A stretch of 64,000 nt of DNA from Schistocerca nitens (Eukaryota > Arthropoda > Insecta > Orthoptera > Acrididae). Below, one piece after another: positions 30,301 to 42,800 of this stretch. A model generated the notes under the pieces. That model saw only the letters and a program-made list of their open reading frames with translations. It did no database searches and was not told where the DNA came from. A program made the translations under genes and the position numbers. The DNA is taken from NCBI RefSeq assembly GCF_023898315.1, contig NC_064616.1:544661602-544725601 (forward strand), read 5' to 3'. Numbering within the stretch: position 1 is the stretch's first letter; every line of letters begins with the position of its first letter.

Positions 30301-33300
30301 AAAAGTACCCACTGAGGGCAAAACATTAGCGAAGGTAGCTCAGTCCTATCCTACAATTTGTTTATAATGTGTCACATATCTAAGTTTGCCATATGCTGGA
30401 CTGTGTTGGTCTTGTGTAGTTAAGTGATGTGTTTGTGACGTTATGGAATGCTATTGGAGTGAAGGAAGAAGATAAGATCTTGTGCTTACACTTACTTTAC
30501 TACTTTCTCAAGGCATCTAAGGTGCAGTTGCATTTAACGTCAAACAATCCTAAAAATATCTGATTTCCTCAAACCATAAGTCACTAAAGGTTTGTATAAA
30601 AAAATTTTTTTTGAGAATGCTGATGAGCAATATGATGATCAGGAATTGTGTGTCAGTGTAACTGTTCCTCTTGCCTAGAAAATACAGTTGGTGAAACTAT
30701 CTTCAGTGATCAAATTGTAGCAATCTAATCTCGTTCTGACTGTCACCGTGTTACATTGCTACGTAACTTTCCTACTGGTGGTGGTATAGTTAATGTTATA
30801 ACTCGACCTGGTGTGAAGATTACCGTCGCTTGTCATGTCCAACAGCTCCTGCAAGCTACCCTCTGTAGTAATTGTTTAACAAGTTCGTGTGGTCAGCGAA
30901 ATTACTGGCCCCTGCGAATTATTGCCGAGTATTAATGATTTGTAGCGGGAGGGTTGAACCAACTGGTAAAGATTTGAATGCAACGGATAACACAATATTT
31001 TTTTAGAACTACTGCAGAAGGCACCTATGCAGGGCTTAATAGGGAGCATACAGCCATTATTTCCTTTCATAACCAAGCATTCAACTGTGGTACTGACTTT
31101 GATCTATTCTGTATGATGAAGGGAGGAAATAATTGATGTTTATTCAATACCGATGGCATTTCAATAATTAGCAGAGTGTCTGTTGGAATATACATCGTCA
31201 CAACTGCTCTCTCTAGTTAACATGATTCACTTTCGCAAAGTTATATTGAAAGGGTGAGGGGACAACGGACCTGGCTTCAATGTAATTGTATGCAGGCACA
31301 CAATTATACCTAAACCCATACTTATTGCAATCAATTACTTTAGGTCACGTAGAAAAAGCTCAGCAAAGACACTACAAGCGAACTCGGTCAGGGCAGAGGA
31401 GTATTTGCCTAAATATTTCAATTTTCTTTAAAACATACGCTGAAGAAAGGGTAGCAAGAGGAGCACTTTACTATGACTGCCAATTTTGGTTTAATCTTGC
31501 TTTCAGAAACAACACCACATTACTGAGCTGGTAGGAAGAACATTTACTATCATATGGCAGGAAAATTTTTCAAGTCTTTTTTCCATCAATGGGCATTAAA
31601 ATCTGAACTTTCCTAGATAAAAGGGTTTAAACCGTGTTTTTTACCTATCGCACTTCATTATAGGCGAATCAAATAGTTACGAGGGGCACAAGAAACATTA
31701 AATATCACATCAATACTATTCCACACATGTGGCCAAGTAGCGGAAGCCAACGGAAATGCAAAAAATACGGACACGCAAGATTATTCCTTCTCTGTCTTAC
31801 ACTCACCCACTACCATATGATTATTCACTCGACTACTACACGTTTTCAGACCGAAACTGCAGTTTACCAATGTGGCGGTTGCTCCAATTGACCACGTGGC
31901 GGGAAAGCAAGTACACAAAGAAAACGTATGACAAATAAATAAAAAAATCCCTTAAAATATTACTGTAAGAGAAAAACCACATTAAAATACATTAAATGAG
32001 AGAACGCCTGTTAAGCACAGAGCAATAATACGACCGTGAGCTTAAGGCCCATGGTGATTGGCCTGACCACGGCACCAACGCAAAGTTCTAGTGAAATTTA
32101 ACTATATTATGAAAATAAACTCCCTTATCGGGGTTTCGTTGTAATATCACACCTAATTGCAACATCTGGACCATATTGACAAGCAGGTTTGAGACACTCT
32201 AATACCTTTGTTAACATTACGAAAATCGATAGCTGCACCTCCACGTCTGTCCAGCGTCGCTACCCAGGAGCGAGTGGACTTCCAGACACCTCGCCTAACC
32301 GTTGTTCGTTCAAAATGTTGTGGAGGCGACGGTTCGCCAACCTAACAAAGCCAACACTCGTGCTTTCGCAACCTGTCTGACCTGATGTGCACATTATCTT
32401 TGTCAAACTTGGTCGTGTTTTGGGGGTTGGTACTAGCCTACCACAGAACCACAGCTTTCTGCTACTTCACATAATATGTCATTCATACAGTCAAAGGTCG
32501 CACAAGGGAAAGGATGCAAGGAAACGTGGCACACACGAAATAAAAAATCAATGAATAAATAAATAAACTCCGCTTGATCCATTCTCTACTGCTTGTTACC
32601 CACCGATATACTTCTGCAGAGTAAAAACACTCTCGCTATAATTCTCCTGTATCGGAATTTATTGAGAAAAATATGGAACGGGACAACAAGTTCCGTTTCA
32701 ACATCGTCAGACTATTTAGCAACCAAGATGACGAAGGCATGTTGACTCACAGCAATCTTACAACAAATTTCCAATCTTAAAGAAGGTCAGCACAAACGAA
32801 TCGCAGGAAACATTACATCATTTTCATAAGAGCAGTGTTGTTCGCAGTACGTACGAATGTCAAGGCAGACCACTGAAAGTTATAAGAAACATCCAAATAA
32901 AATTTAATTTACCCATTGAGATATATTAGTATATTTATTCCAAGAAACACATACCTTGGTTGGAAAATTACAGAGAAGATTATTGATTGTTCCTTTGATA
33001 TACCGGTACTGCGTTTTTCATCCAAAAACCTTTCCAAAAGATCTCTAGGCACCAGATTGCGTAAGTAAAGGGTCTACAGTTTCCATTACTGCTAGTTGGA
33101 CAATGCATTCATACTTAAACTCCTTCTGTTTCCCTTTAGCATCCTCATTTATATATATGCACCACGTCTCAACAGGAGGACACAAGCAGTGACCTAGTAA
33201 CTGTCAGTAGAAATTGTGTGAAAATACATAGCCCATACTGCTCTCATCATATTGTGCAAATCATTGCAGTTGTTACGTCATTCTTACTGTACTGAATTTT

Positions 33301-33697
33301 TCGTAATTACAACACGCATTTTTTTGGGATGTACCCAAACATACGTCTTTAAAATCAGTAATATATTTCCTGTACAAATCTATTACCTTTGTATACACTC
33401 ATGTTAAAAAATTCTTCTGGTTTCATTATTCTTCAGGAAGTAAATCCAAATGTTTCTTCATTACGCGTACCAAAACCACGGAAATTATGGTTATTTACAA
33501 AACACTTCGCAGCAGTCTCAGAAACAAGATCGGAGAACAAATAGGCCTTTCGCTACAAAGCATGGAAAACCATATACACCCTTCTAGAGCAGATAGTTAT
33601 CAAAATAATACCTGCCAGAGCAGTCAATGAAATTCGTGAGAAGGCAAACTGTAAATGTATAAGACAAAGATGATGAAAACAAACGTAAATCGTTGAC

Positions 33698-33771
<74 letters not shown>

Positions 33772-33799
33772 GTCAACGATTTACGTTTGTTTTCATCAT

Positions 33800-33843
<44 letters not shown>

Positions 33844-36800
33844 GTCAACGATTTACGTTTGTTTTCATCATCTTTGTCTTATACATTTACAGTTTGCCTT
33901 CTCACGAATTTCATTGACTGCTCTGGCAGGTATTATTTTGATAACTATCTGCTCTAGAAGGGTGTATATGGTTTTCCATGCTTTGTAGCGAAAGGCCTAT
34001 TTGTTCTCCGATCTTGTTTCTGAGACTGCTGCGAAGTGTTTTGTAAATAACCATAATTTCCGTGGTTTTGGTACGCGTAACGAAGAAACATTTGGATTTA
34101 CTTCCTGGAGAATAATGAAACCAGAAGAATTTTTTAACATGAGTGTATACAAAGGAAATAGATTTGTACAGGAAATATATTACTGATTTTAAAGACGTAT
34201 GTTTGGGTACATCCCAAAAAAATGCGTGTTGTAATTACGAAAAATTCAGTACAGTAAGAATGACGTAACAACTGCAATGATTTGCACAATATGATGAGAG
34301 CAGTATGGGCTATGTATTTTCACACAATTTCTACTTACAGTTACTAGGTCACTGCTTGTGTCCTCCTGTTGAGACGTGGTGCATATATATAAATTTTTGT
34401 TATTTCAAAAGTGTTAATACATTAATTCCAAAGTGACACAATATATTCAATGCCTTCATGGAAAAATGTTTTCGGAGGCCTACGGATGCATGACTGTACC
34501 CATGCGTGCACTCCTTCGTCCGAAGCATGTCGACGGCTACGACTGTCATTTTTCACGCACCAAAAATATGTAAATTGCATGAGGGGAAATGGGGACTGTG
34601 TGGAGGAAACAGCCATGGCATCACGTAGCCGGGTTCACAGTTTTCTTATGTGCCTTTTCTTTTACTGCACCATATATATCTTAATTATCATGAGAGTCCT
34701 TAGATTTCAATGAAATTAAGAATAAAGCTATTTTTTCATTAACTGCTCTGAGGTCACTTAAAATATTCGAAAGTCATATGGATACGTTATAACACTAGCC
34801 TGCCGTTACTCAAGCTAATGTGACCCACTGAGAGGATTTTGAAATTTTGACCGCATGTGTGTCTAACAGATAAAGGTATCGGACTGTAATTTTAAATATA
34901 TTGCAGTTAACAGAAAAACGAAACAAGCTCTAAATTTGGGGTTAATGAAAGTAGTAAAATACATATGTGAATGAAAAACGCATGATCATTAGCCTAATTA
35001 GCCTCATTAATTTGGAAATATAAGTTTATTGAAGTTAATTTCATTAAAATTCCGTTTGAATAGATCACAGGATACAACGGACACAGGGCACTCTGAGTTG
35101 TGGGTAGCAGTAGTTACCAATAATGCACATACAAGTAATAATAGAAAGCAAACTCGTACCAAACTCACACTAATAACAGCTATACTCTATTATAGTTACT
35201 TGGATCAGTACTGAAATGTTAGTTGGTTGGTTGGTTGTTTGGGGGAAGAGACCAACCAGCGAGGTTGTCGGTCTCATAGGGTTAGGGAAGGATGGGGAAG
35301 GAAGTCGGCCGTGCCCTTTCAAAGGAACCATCCCGGCATTTGCCTGGAGCGATTTAGGGAAATCACGGAAAACCTCAATCAGGATGGCCGGACGCGGGAT
35401 TGAACCGTCGTCCTTCCGAATGCGAGTCCAGTGTGCTAACCACTGCGCCACCTCGCTCGGTTGAAATGTTAGTGCCAGAAGTACAGAACTAAAATTGGCC
35501 AGGAGGGGCTTCTGACTTAACTGACCTATAAATACCACAATTAAAATAAATTATAACACGATCACACTCCAGAATGAAGCTGTGAGTACCGGGCGTGAGT
35601 CGTGCTTCGGTAGCTCAGTTGGTAGAGCACTTGCCCGCGAAAGGCAAAGGTCACGAGTTCGAGTCTCGGTCGGGCACACAGTTTTAATCTGCCAGGAAGT
35701 TTCATATCAGCGCACAATCCGCTGCAGAGTGAAAATCTCATTCTGGAAACATCCCCAAGGCTGTGGCTAAGCCATGTCTCCGCTATATCCTTTCTTTCAG
35801 GAGTGCTAGTTCTGCAAGGTTCGCAGAAGAGCTTCTGTAGAGTTTGGAAGGTAGGACACGAGATACTGGCAGAACTGAAGCTGTGAGTACCGGGCGTGAG
35901 TCGTGCTTCGGTAGCTCAGTTGGTAGAGCACTTGCCCGCGAAAGGCAAAGGTCCCGAGTTCGAGTCTCGGTCGGGCACACAGTTTTAATCTGCCAGGAAG
36001 TGTCATATCAGCGCACACTCCCCTGCAGAGTGAAAATCTCATTCTGGAAACATCCCCAAGGCTGTGGCTAAGCCATGTCTCCGCTATATCCTTTCTTTCA
36101 GGAGTGCTAGTTCTGCAAGGTTCGCAGAAGAGCTTCTGTAAAGTTTGGAAGGTAGGAGACGAGATACTGGCAGAATTGATGCTGTGAGTACCGGTCGTGA
36201 GTCGTGCTTCGGTAGCTCAGTTGGTAGAGCACTTGCCCGCGAAAGGCAAAGGTCCCGAGTTCGAGTCTCGGTCGGGCACACAGTTTTGATCTGCCAGGAA
36301 GTTTCACGATCACACTGTTAATACTTCCATTTACAGAAATATATCAGATATCCTTAGTAGTAATAATAGTCCATTTATCTTTTGAATATGTGAAGAACAT
36401 GATGGGGATCCCTGAACTAGTATGGTGTGACTAGTCAAGCTCTAAGACTAATTCAGTAGCAAAGAATAATTTAAACAAAATTAACTCTCAGCTTCACTTT
36501 GAATAGTTTATATTTTTACTTTTTGACTTCATCGTTCATGACGATAATCAAGCCGCATTATATTTCAAATAAGTTTAACTTATGTACTGTTTTCATTATC
36601 TGTGAAGTAGGTATTTTAGACAGAACATTTACACAGTCTGGCACTGAATTTTTGCAAAACAATACCTTGCAATAAATTGAGGGCTCTTTAGCAAAATTAT
36701 AACTAACTTCTACTTTTGTTAATACTTGCGCATTTGACAAACTTGACTAAATCACTAGTTCATTTGAAAGATGATACTCGGTTTTATAAACACTTTGGAG

Positions 36801-39800
36801 CAGACCCTAATAGGTTCATGATCAGAATGGAAGATATGGTTGTAAACATAGGCTTATAGCACTGGGATTATTATTAAAATCACTCACAGAAATTAACTGG
36901 TCCATGCTCTGATACATACCTTTATGTATGAAGTTTGTGGAGCTGTGGCGTAGTAGTAGTGTCAAACGACATGGCCTCTAACTGTACTCACGGCACTTGA
37001 TGTGTGAATGCTCTTTAAAATTTCTTCTTGGGGACGGATATTAAACGTGTAAGAGCATGCAACGGCCAAATCCATATCCGAGGCCAAGTTCCTTGCGAAG
37101 CGGCTTCCAACTGCTTCCCTCGGCACCGTAGATGTGTACCGAGCAATGGCTAGCCATTGACTACGTACCGTTCACACCAAGGAGCTGCCCAGTTCGTCCG
37201 CCAAAACCACCTTTTACATAGCGCCAATCTACTTCCGTTGCGGAGGGACTTCCCTACATCTTTTATATTTTACAATACAAGTGCCCTAAGTGTAAACAAC
37301 TTTCCAATAACATTGTTTTTATTTTAAATATACAAATATTATAAAATGTAATTATTTTAAGTATCATTTAGCTTTTTCCATACGTACCTGACAGACTTTA
37401 AATATCCTGTCACGAATCAATGACATTAACTAACACAGAATAAACACATCATAAATACAGACACAATGTTACATAATATAAACATACTTCTAATCGATAT
37501 AAGTGTTACAATTTTTAGTTTAGCGCTTCATGGCAGATTTAAAATTTCTCCGAGGACATTCTTCTCATTTGTAAATATGATGCCATATAAAGTCACTGTT
37601 TTACACAGTGGGTACTACATGACCTACGTCTCTTATGACTTCCAACATGACACCGTAGGAGTACGTTAGAAATGCTAGTAGAAACTTTGTGAGTGATAGG
37701 TATAAAATTACGACGAGAAGTGTTTGCTTTACTAACTAGATGTAAAAACGTACCGAAGAAACAGTACTACAGATTTTACTTTGTTCGTACAATACAATGA
37801 CCACTAGACCCGTTCAGCAGTAATGGTGAATGACAAAAAATATTACAAAGTCCTACACCTGTTACCTGCATAGAGTTATAGGTGATTTCTTTGGCATTAA
37901 GTGACTTTCCACTTAACTAACACGTTTGATTTTCACTAGGTAAGTATAAAATCGGAGAAATATCATGTAAAGCCACATTACTTTTTACAAATGTAGCTCT
38001 ATTAATGCGCGGTATTATGGCAGTGCTATAAATGGCTGAATAGCATTCTTTTGTTTTGTTTCCAGCACTCCGAGGTGCAGAACAGCTCCCTATCGTTGAC
38101 GATACTGCTCCATATTTTGATGACTTCCCAGGTGGCGAGTCCACAGATGCAGTTCCGTTGTGAGTATCCTCATGGTAACACTCATCGCTGGCGCAGTTCT
38201 GATTACGTTCGAGCAAGCCCTGCATTCAAAGTGCCGTCATATGTTCTATGAGCCATGGGTACAGGCGAGTTACTGGGATATTCTTTTGAGTTCCTAGATG
38301 GTATGATTCACTTTCAACAGCACATGTTAACGAAAACACATTTATCTGTTTCAGCGATTTGGTAGAATCTGTGCAAGTAGTAGGAAGTAAACGAGTTTGT
38401 CCAACGATTAAGAACAATATTCGATGTCATATAACTCCTCAACCATGTACAGCAATTATAAAATGAATTAGGTACCCATGTGTGGTATCGTATCGCACAT
38501 TTTGCTCTGCGCAAAAAATCGCAGTGTCGATCTACATATACATGGTGTCCTAAAAACGTTGCGACAGATTTCGAATGGTTGTAGAGAGTGGTTTGAGGAA
38601 CAAATTGATGATGGGCACTTGTGTCAGGAAAGTCATTCTACGACGCTACAGAGCGTCGACGTTAAAGGTGCCGGCGCCTGCCACTAGACCTGCCTTCGCC
38701 AGCGAACGTGACTTTGTACGCTGACGGAGCATAGTCGGAATGTCTCGCAATTTTGTTTGCCATTCGGTTATCGCGGGTCATTGTCACTATGACCTGTGGA
38801 GAAGATGGAGCTAGCTACTGCGAAGACAGGACGTATTTCCTGTGAATGTGATTGTCTTCTGTCTTGGTAGATGACAGTTTCGGACAGTGATATTCATCTG
38901 AACTTTATTTCCGTACAGTATACCGAAAAACATTTGAGACTTTAGAGGGTTTTAGGAGAAAAATATACTACCGATGGAAACCCGTGTCCAAAACCGTTAT
39001 TGTTGTATTCTCCAACACTTTATTGAACGTAACGTTTTCTACAATACAATAGCTGGCTATACAATAGGTGTAGAAGTCCGTCGATCTACCCGTAGATGTG
39101 GGTCTTCTCGGTCGGCTAGTACTTCGATCGGAGATGCAGTACAGCGGCTTCGGTGATATCTTCTTGGAGACTCTGCAACAGCGGTTGCCATTAGCAGCGG
39201 ACGAAACCTGGTCTGCCTTCGACCGGCCGGGCCTATATAGTGAGCTGGAGCCAATAGAAACCCGGCGTAGGAATCCGTCGCCGGATATGTCGCGGCGACC
39301 TCTGCATGGAAAGATTCCTATTAATCGACTGGAATCTTCGTCGTGTTTACCTGATGTCTTCGCCAGTTTGGCTATTGGTTTGTTTCCCTCATAGCGTGGC
39401 TGTTATGCGGTGCTGCCTGCCATTTAGGGGAACCCGATGCAGACAGTACAGTTAACTACCAGAACAACATAACATTCCATTAGTAGGAGATAAGGCCTTT
39501 CTACGCAGCAGCTAGCTATGCCTTGTACACTGGTCATCGTGACAGTCAAAAACCATTGCGAGATGTTCCGCCTACAGTCCGTCAGCGTACATGGTGTCTG
39601 CTGGCGAACGGGAGGCCTAGTAGCAGGTTCCGGTGCATGTAACTTCGATGCCCTGTAGTGCCGTTGGACGACGTTCCCGGATACGGGTTCCTGTCGTCGA
39701 TTTGTTCCTCAAAACAGCCTCTGCTACCCGTCGAAGTATTTCGCAATATTTCTTGGACATCATTACTCTGCAAACGACTGTGAAGTACGTGGCAGATGGT

Positions 39801-42800
39801 ACGTCCCACTGTATCAGTTATTAAGACTTCCTCTCATTCTGTTCACGTATGGGAATCATGATTACTTAAACGATTCTTTACGTTGGGTAATTGGTCTATT
39901 CTTGTCTTTACAACGAATATTGGAGATATACGTAGGAACCTGTAATATGTTTCTAAATTAACTACTTAAAGTTAGTTCTAGAAATTTTATAAATTGTTTT
40001 CCGCAGTTCTAAAGGGAATAGAAATGAATAGGAGCTCTTCACAGATGTCTAGAATACATTAGCATAGACTCATTAAGTCATATTCACGATGAACTTTATG
40101 ATGTGGAACGTGCCAACTGAGCAAGTAGCAAAAAATTTATTTGATTACATGCTTGTGTTTACAGGTATTTTACGCATAAATTACTAATTATTGACATTTT
40201 CTGTCTATGAAACATCATATTTCCATTGGTGTACCAACAAGGAGTTTCATAGCTCTACATTTCGCCCCTACCAGCGCCGAAGTTATAGACTGTGCAAATT
40301 GGGCAGATCGGTATTGTTCTTCTAGTGTTGTTGTTATGAATGTCTCTGTAACTCCCAGATTTATGAGGACTCTTGATAAGTTACATAAGTAAATGAAAGT
40401 AGAATGAGCTTGTGGGTAATATTCGCAGCTGCTTAAAGGGATGCCAGCAAAAAGAGAATGTTACCTTCAACAGAATTGTGGAGTATGATATAAGGAGGGT
40501 CCGCGTTCGATGTTTATTGACATTTGTGGAGTCACTTTTCGCTCAGAGAGGCCTAACAGCGACATATTTCAACACATCTTGGAAAAGTCTTGAATTAATT
40601 ACGCATTCCATAGAAAATAGTACATATTACGGGCCCACAAACACTTATTGATTTGTAGGTGTCATTGACTACCCAACAGGAAACTTTAATTTTCAGACAC
40701 ATGTTGTAGAGCAGTCTGAAACACTGCGTTGACGAACAACCGCTGTATTCCATTAATAATGAAATCGAAAACTGTGATTAAGTTTCTGTATCAGCTGCAG
40801 AATATTTCAGAAGCAATAAAAATTTTTGCCAGATCAGACCTCGAGCAGGGATTTAAGACACCAGAGATTTCGGCCGCTCGTGCAGGTGTTAGCCGAAGTA
40901 GCTAAGGCTGGTGACAAGCGGGGAATACGGGTTGTAGTCCCAGTCTGGCATCAATTTCCATTTCTTCTGAAATATTCTACAACTGATGCGAAATGACAAT
41001 TATAATTTGAGACCTGACTCTTTTAGGATCGTAATAATATTCCATATTACAGAGGAGAGATTAGCAGCACTTGTAATTTCACTTAATACCTTCTGTATCG
41101 TTCCCTTAATTTGTATTTGCTTTCTCTTTTTAGCTGTTTCCGCTAGTTATTCAAAAGTAATGATCAAAAATTTCTGCTACACAGGAACTGTCTTTCAAGA
41201 AAAATTATATCATGTGCCATGGTTTTCTTCCATGTATCTTTTAACAATATTCCATACAGATCTGATTTTATTGTTTCATCATTCAGTATCAGACAGCAGA
41301 CACATGCTCGAGCATTATAATAAAACATTTCTTAAAATAATACAGAACTGTTTATAGAAATAATTTCTTTTAGAAACACTATCAGTTCTTCCTATTTTTT
41401 CATTTGCAACATACTATGATACCTGTAGTACTCTGAGGCTTCTGTAATGACTTTCCAATGTTGCATTTAATTATCTTTCCACGAAAACTACACTCAGAAT
41501 TGGATACAGATCTATTAAGAAATATTTCCTATTTAAATCTAGCATTGGGTTCATTGCGAACATCACTCCAGGTAATATTTTTTACTTTCTTTAAAATATT
41601 CACTTGTTTTGTAATAAATTAGCCCGTTTCTCAATTGCATATGGAGCTATGTTATGTAATGAGATTCACTGCACATCGTTATCTGGTAATCCGCTTACCA
41701 CTAAAATTCCACGTGTTGTATGAATACATTATCTGTAAGGGTATTATTATCTTCAGCAAGTTGACCTGGGAAATTTATGACTAATTTGCAAGTGGCTGTA
41801 AGCACCACTAGATCACCTTCCGTGTCAGATTCCTTCGAGAAATCGACTCTTAAGTCACAACAAATCAATAATACCGTCATTCTGTGTGACAAACATCACA
41901 ATGAGACATCAAAAACTTTTATCGATTTTTCGCAGTTACGCAGACAAACACAAATACATCATTTCCCAACATTAACTCACAATAACATATTTCTGTACAC
42001 TGACCTTTACGTAATTCATTTATTTCCAAATTTATTATTTATATTTCTGTTTTATGAATGTGACAGCTCTTCCTCTACCGATGGTGTATCTACGTAAGTG
42101 TACAGCTAATTTATAACTACTTACGTACAAATTTTCAGTCCATGTCATTATATAGTTTTGAGACGAATGACAACAGTTTCTTTCCAAGTAATAAGACCAT
42201 CCATACACCGTAACAAATCATTTTTTCTGTTTTTTTTATCTCCTTGTATTCTGATGATGCAGACTGATTTTACCTTTCACTCTATTTTTATAGTATTAAC
42301 TAACAGTATCTATCGATTTAATTCAGATTGTTACTGTCTGTATTATCGCTGATGTTGACCTAACCCTTGTGTCTCACATCTTCCTACAGCAACTACTGGA
42401 ACAGCACTAATATGATAATCGACATCCGTCTAAAGTAGCATCGTCAGCACCATGTTTACTCACGTAAGAGTAGAGATAATATGGGACTGGTCCGTGTACC
42501 ACCAAACTTCCACAAAAGCCGTATTTCTGTGCTCAGCAGCAGCTTCGATTTTGTCTCGGTCACCTCTATTATGAATTTTCCGCTTTTAACCAGGTTATAT
42601 CCAGGTTTCCCAACTATCAGTACTTGATAATCTTTGGAAAAATCCTTACACAATGGTGTAATCTTTCTGTTACCTGGATGAGATGCAACAAATGTAAGGA
42701 AATATGAATTTATATTACTATTTTCATAAGTTTCTTGTGTGTAAAATCCGACCTAATATTAGGAAAGTAGGCGCAGGTACAAAATGTACTCTTCGCGCAG

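Larger units (their letters stand above)
35557..36316 (+). mobile_element. Tandem 301-bp tRNA-like repeat array inserted as one unit
   Basis: Body 35569-36304 holds two full 301-bp units plus a third tRNA-like head. Each unit is a tRNA-like block followed by ~225 bp including TCTGCCAGGAAG and GCAGAGTGAAAATCTCATTC. CACGATCACACT at 35557-35568 repeats at 36305-36316, so the whole array entered in a single event with a 12-bp duplication. Phrases are familiar from repeats across insects. No coding capacity. Confidence 0.88.

Noticed and set aside
34001-34186. 61-codon frame in the right palindrome arm as a gene
   Set aside because: The left arm copy has a stop at the equivalent Trp codon, and no splice, promoter or family evidence exists.
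35602-36278. Three functional tRNA genes
   Set aside because: Anticodon loop lacks U33, acceptor arms mispair, and the blocks are parts of a 301-bp mobile repeat.
38355-38466. Phase-compatible 3' exon after acceptor TTTATCTGTTTCAG, encoding [12 protein letters not shown] and three cysteines before TGA
   Set aside because: It would also join exon 2 in frame, but a 36-codon open run is not rare, no AATAAA follows before the next transposon, and the composition differs from the other exons. It could be an alternative last exon; transcript data would decide.
40362-40391. 30-bp segment with acceptor and GTAAAT, phase compatible
   Set aside because: Acceptor and donor are mediocre, and the encoded FMRTLDKLH does not resemble the acidic linker; likely chance.
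40207-40392. Short frame with hydrophobic stretches as a gene
   Set aside because: No splice or promoter context and no family motif.
42391-42465. Segment behind a strong acceptor (CATCTTCCTACAG) ending near GTAAGAG
   Set aside because: All three frames contain stops before a usable donor.
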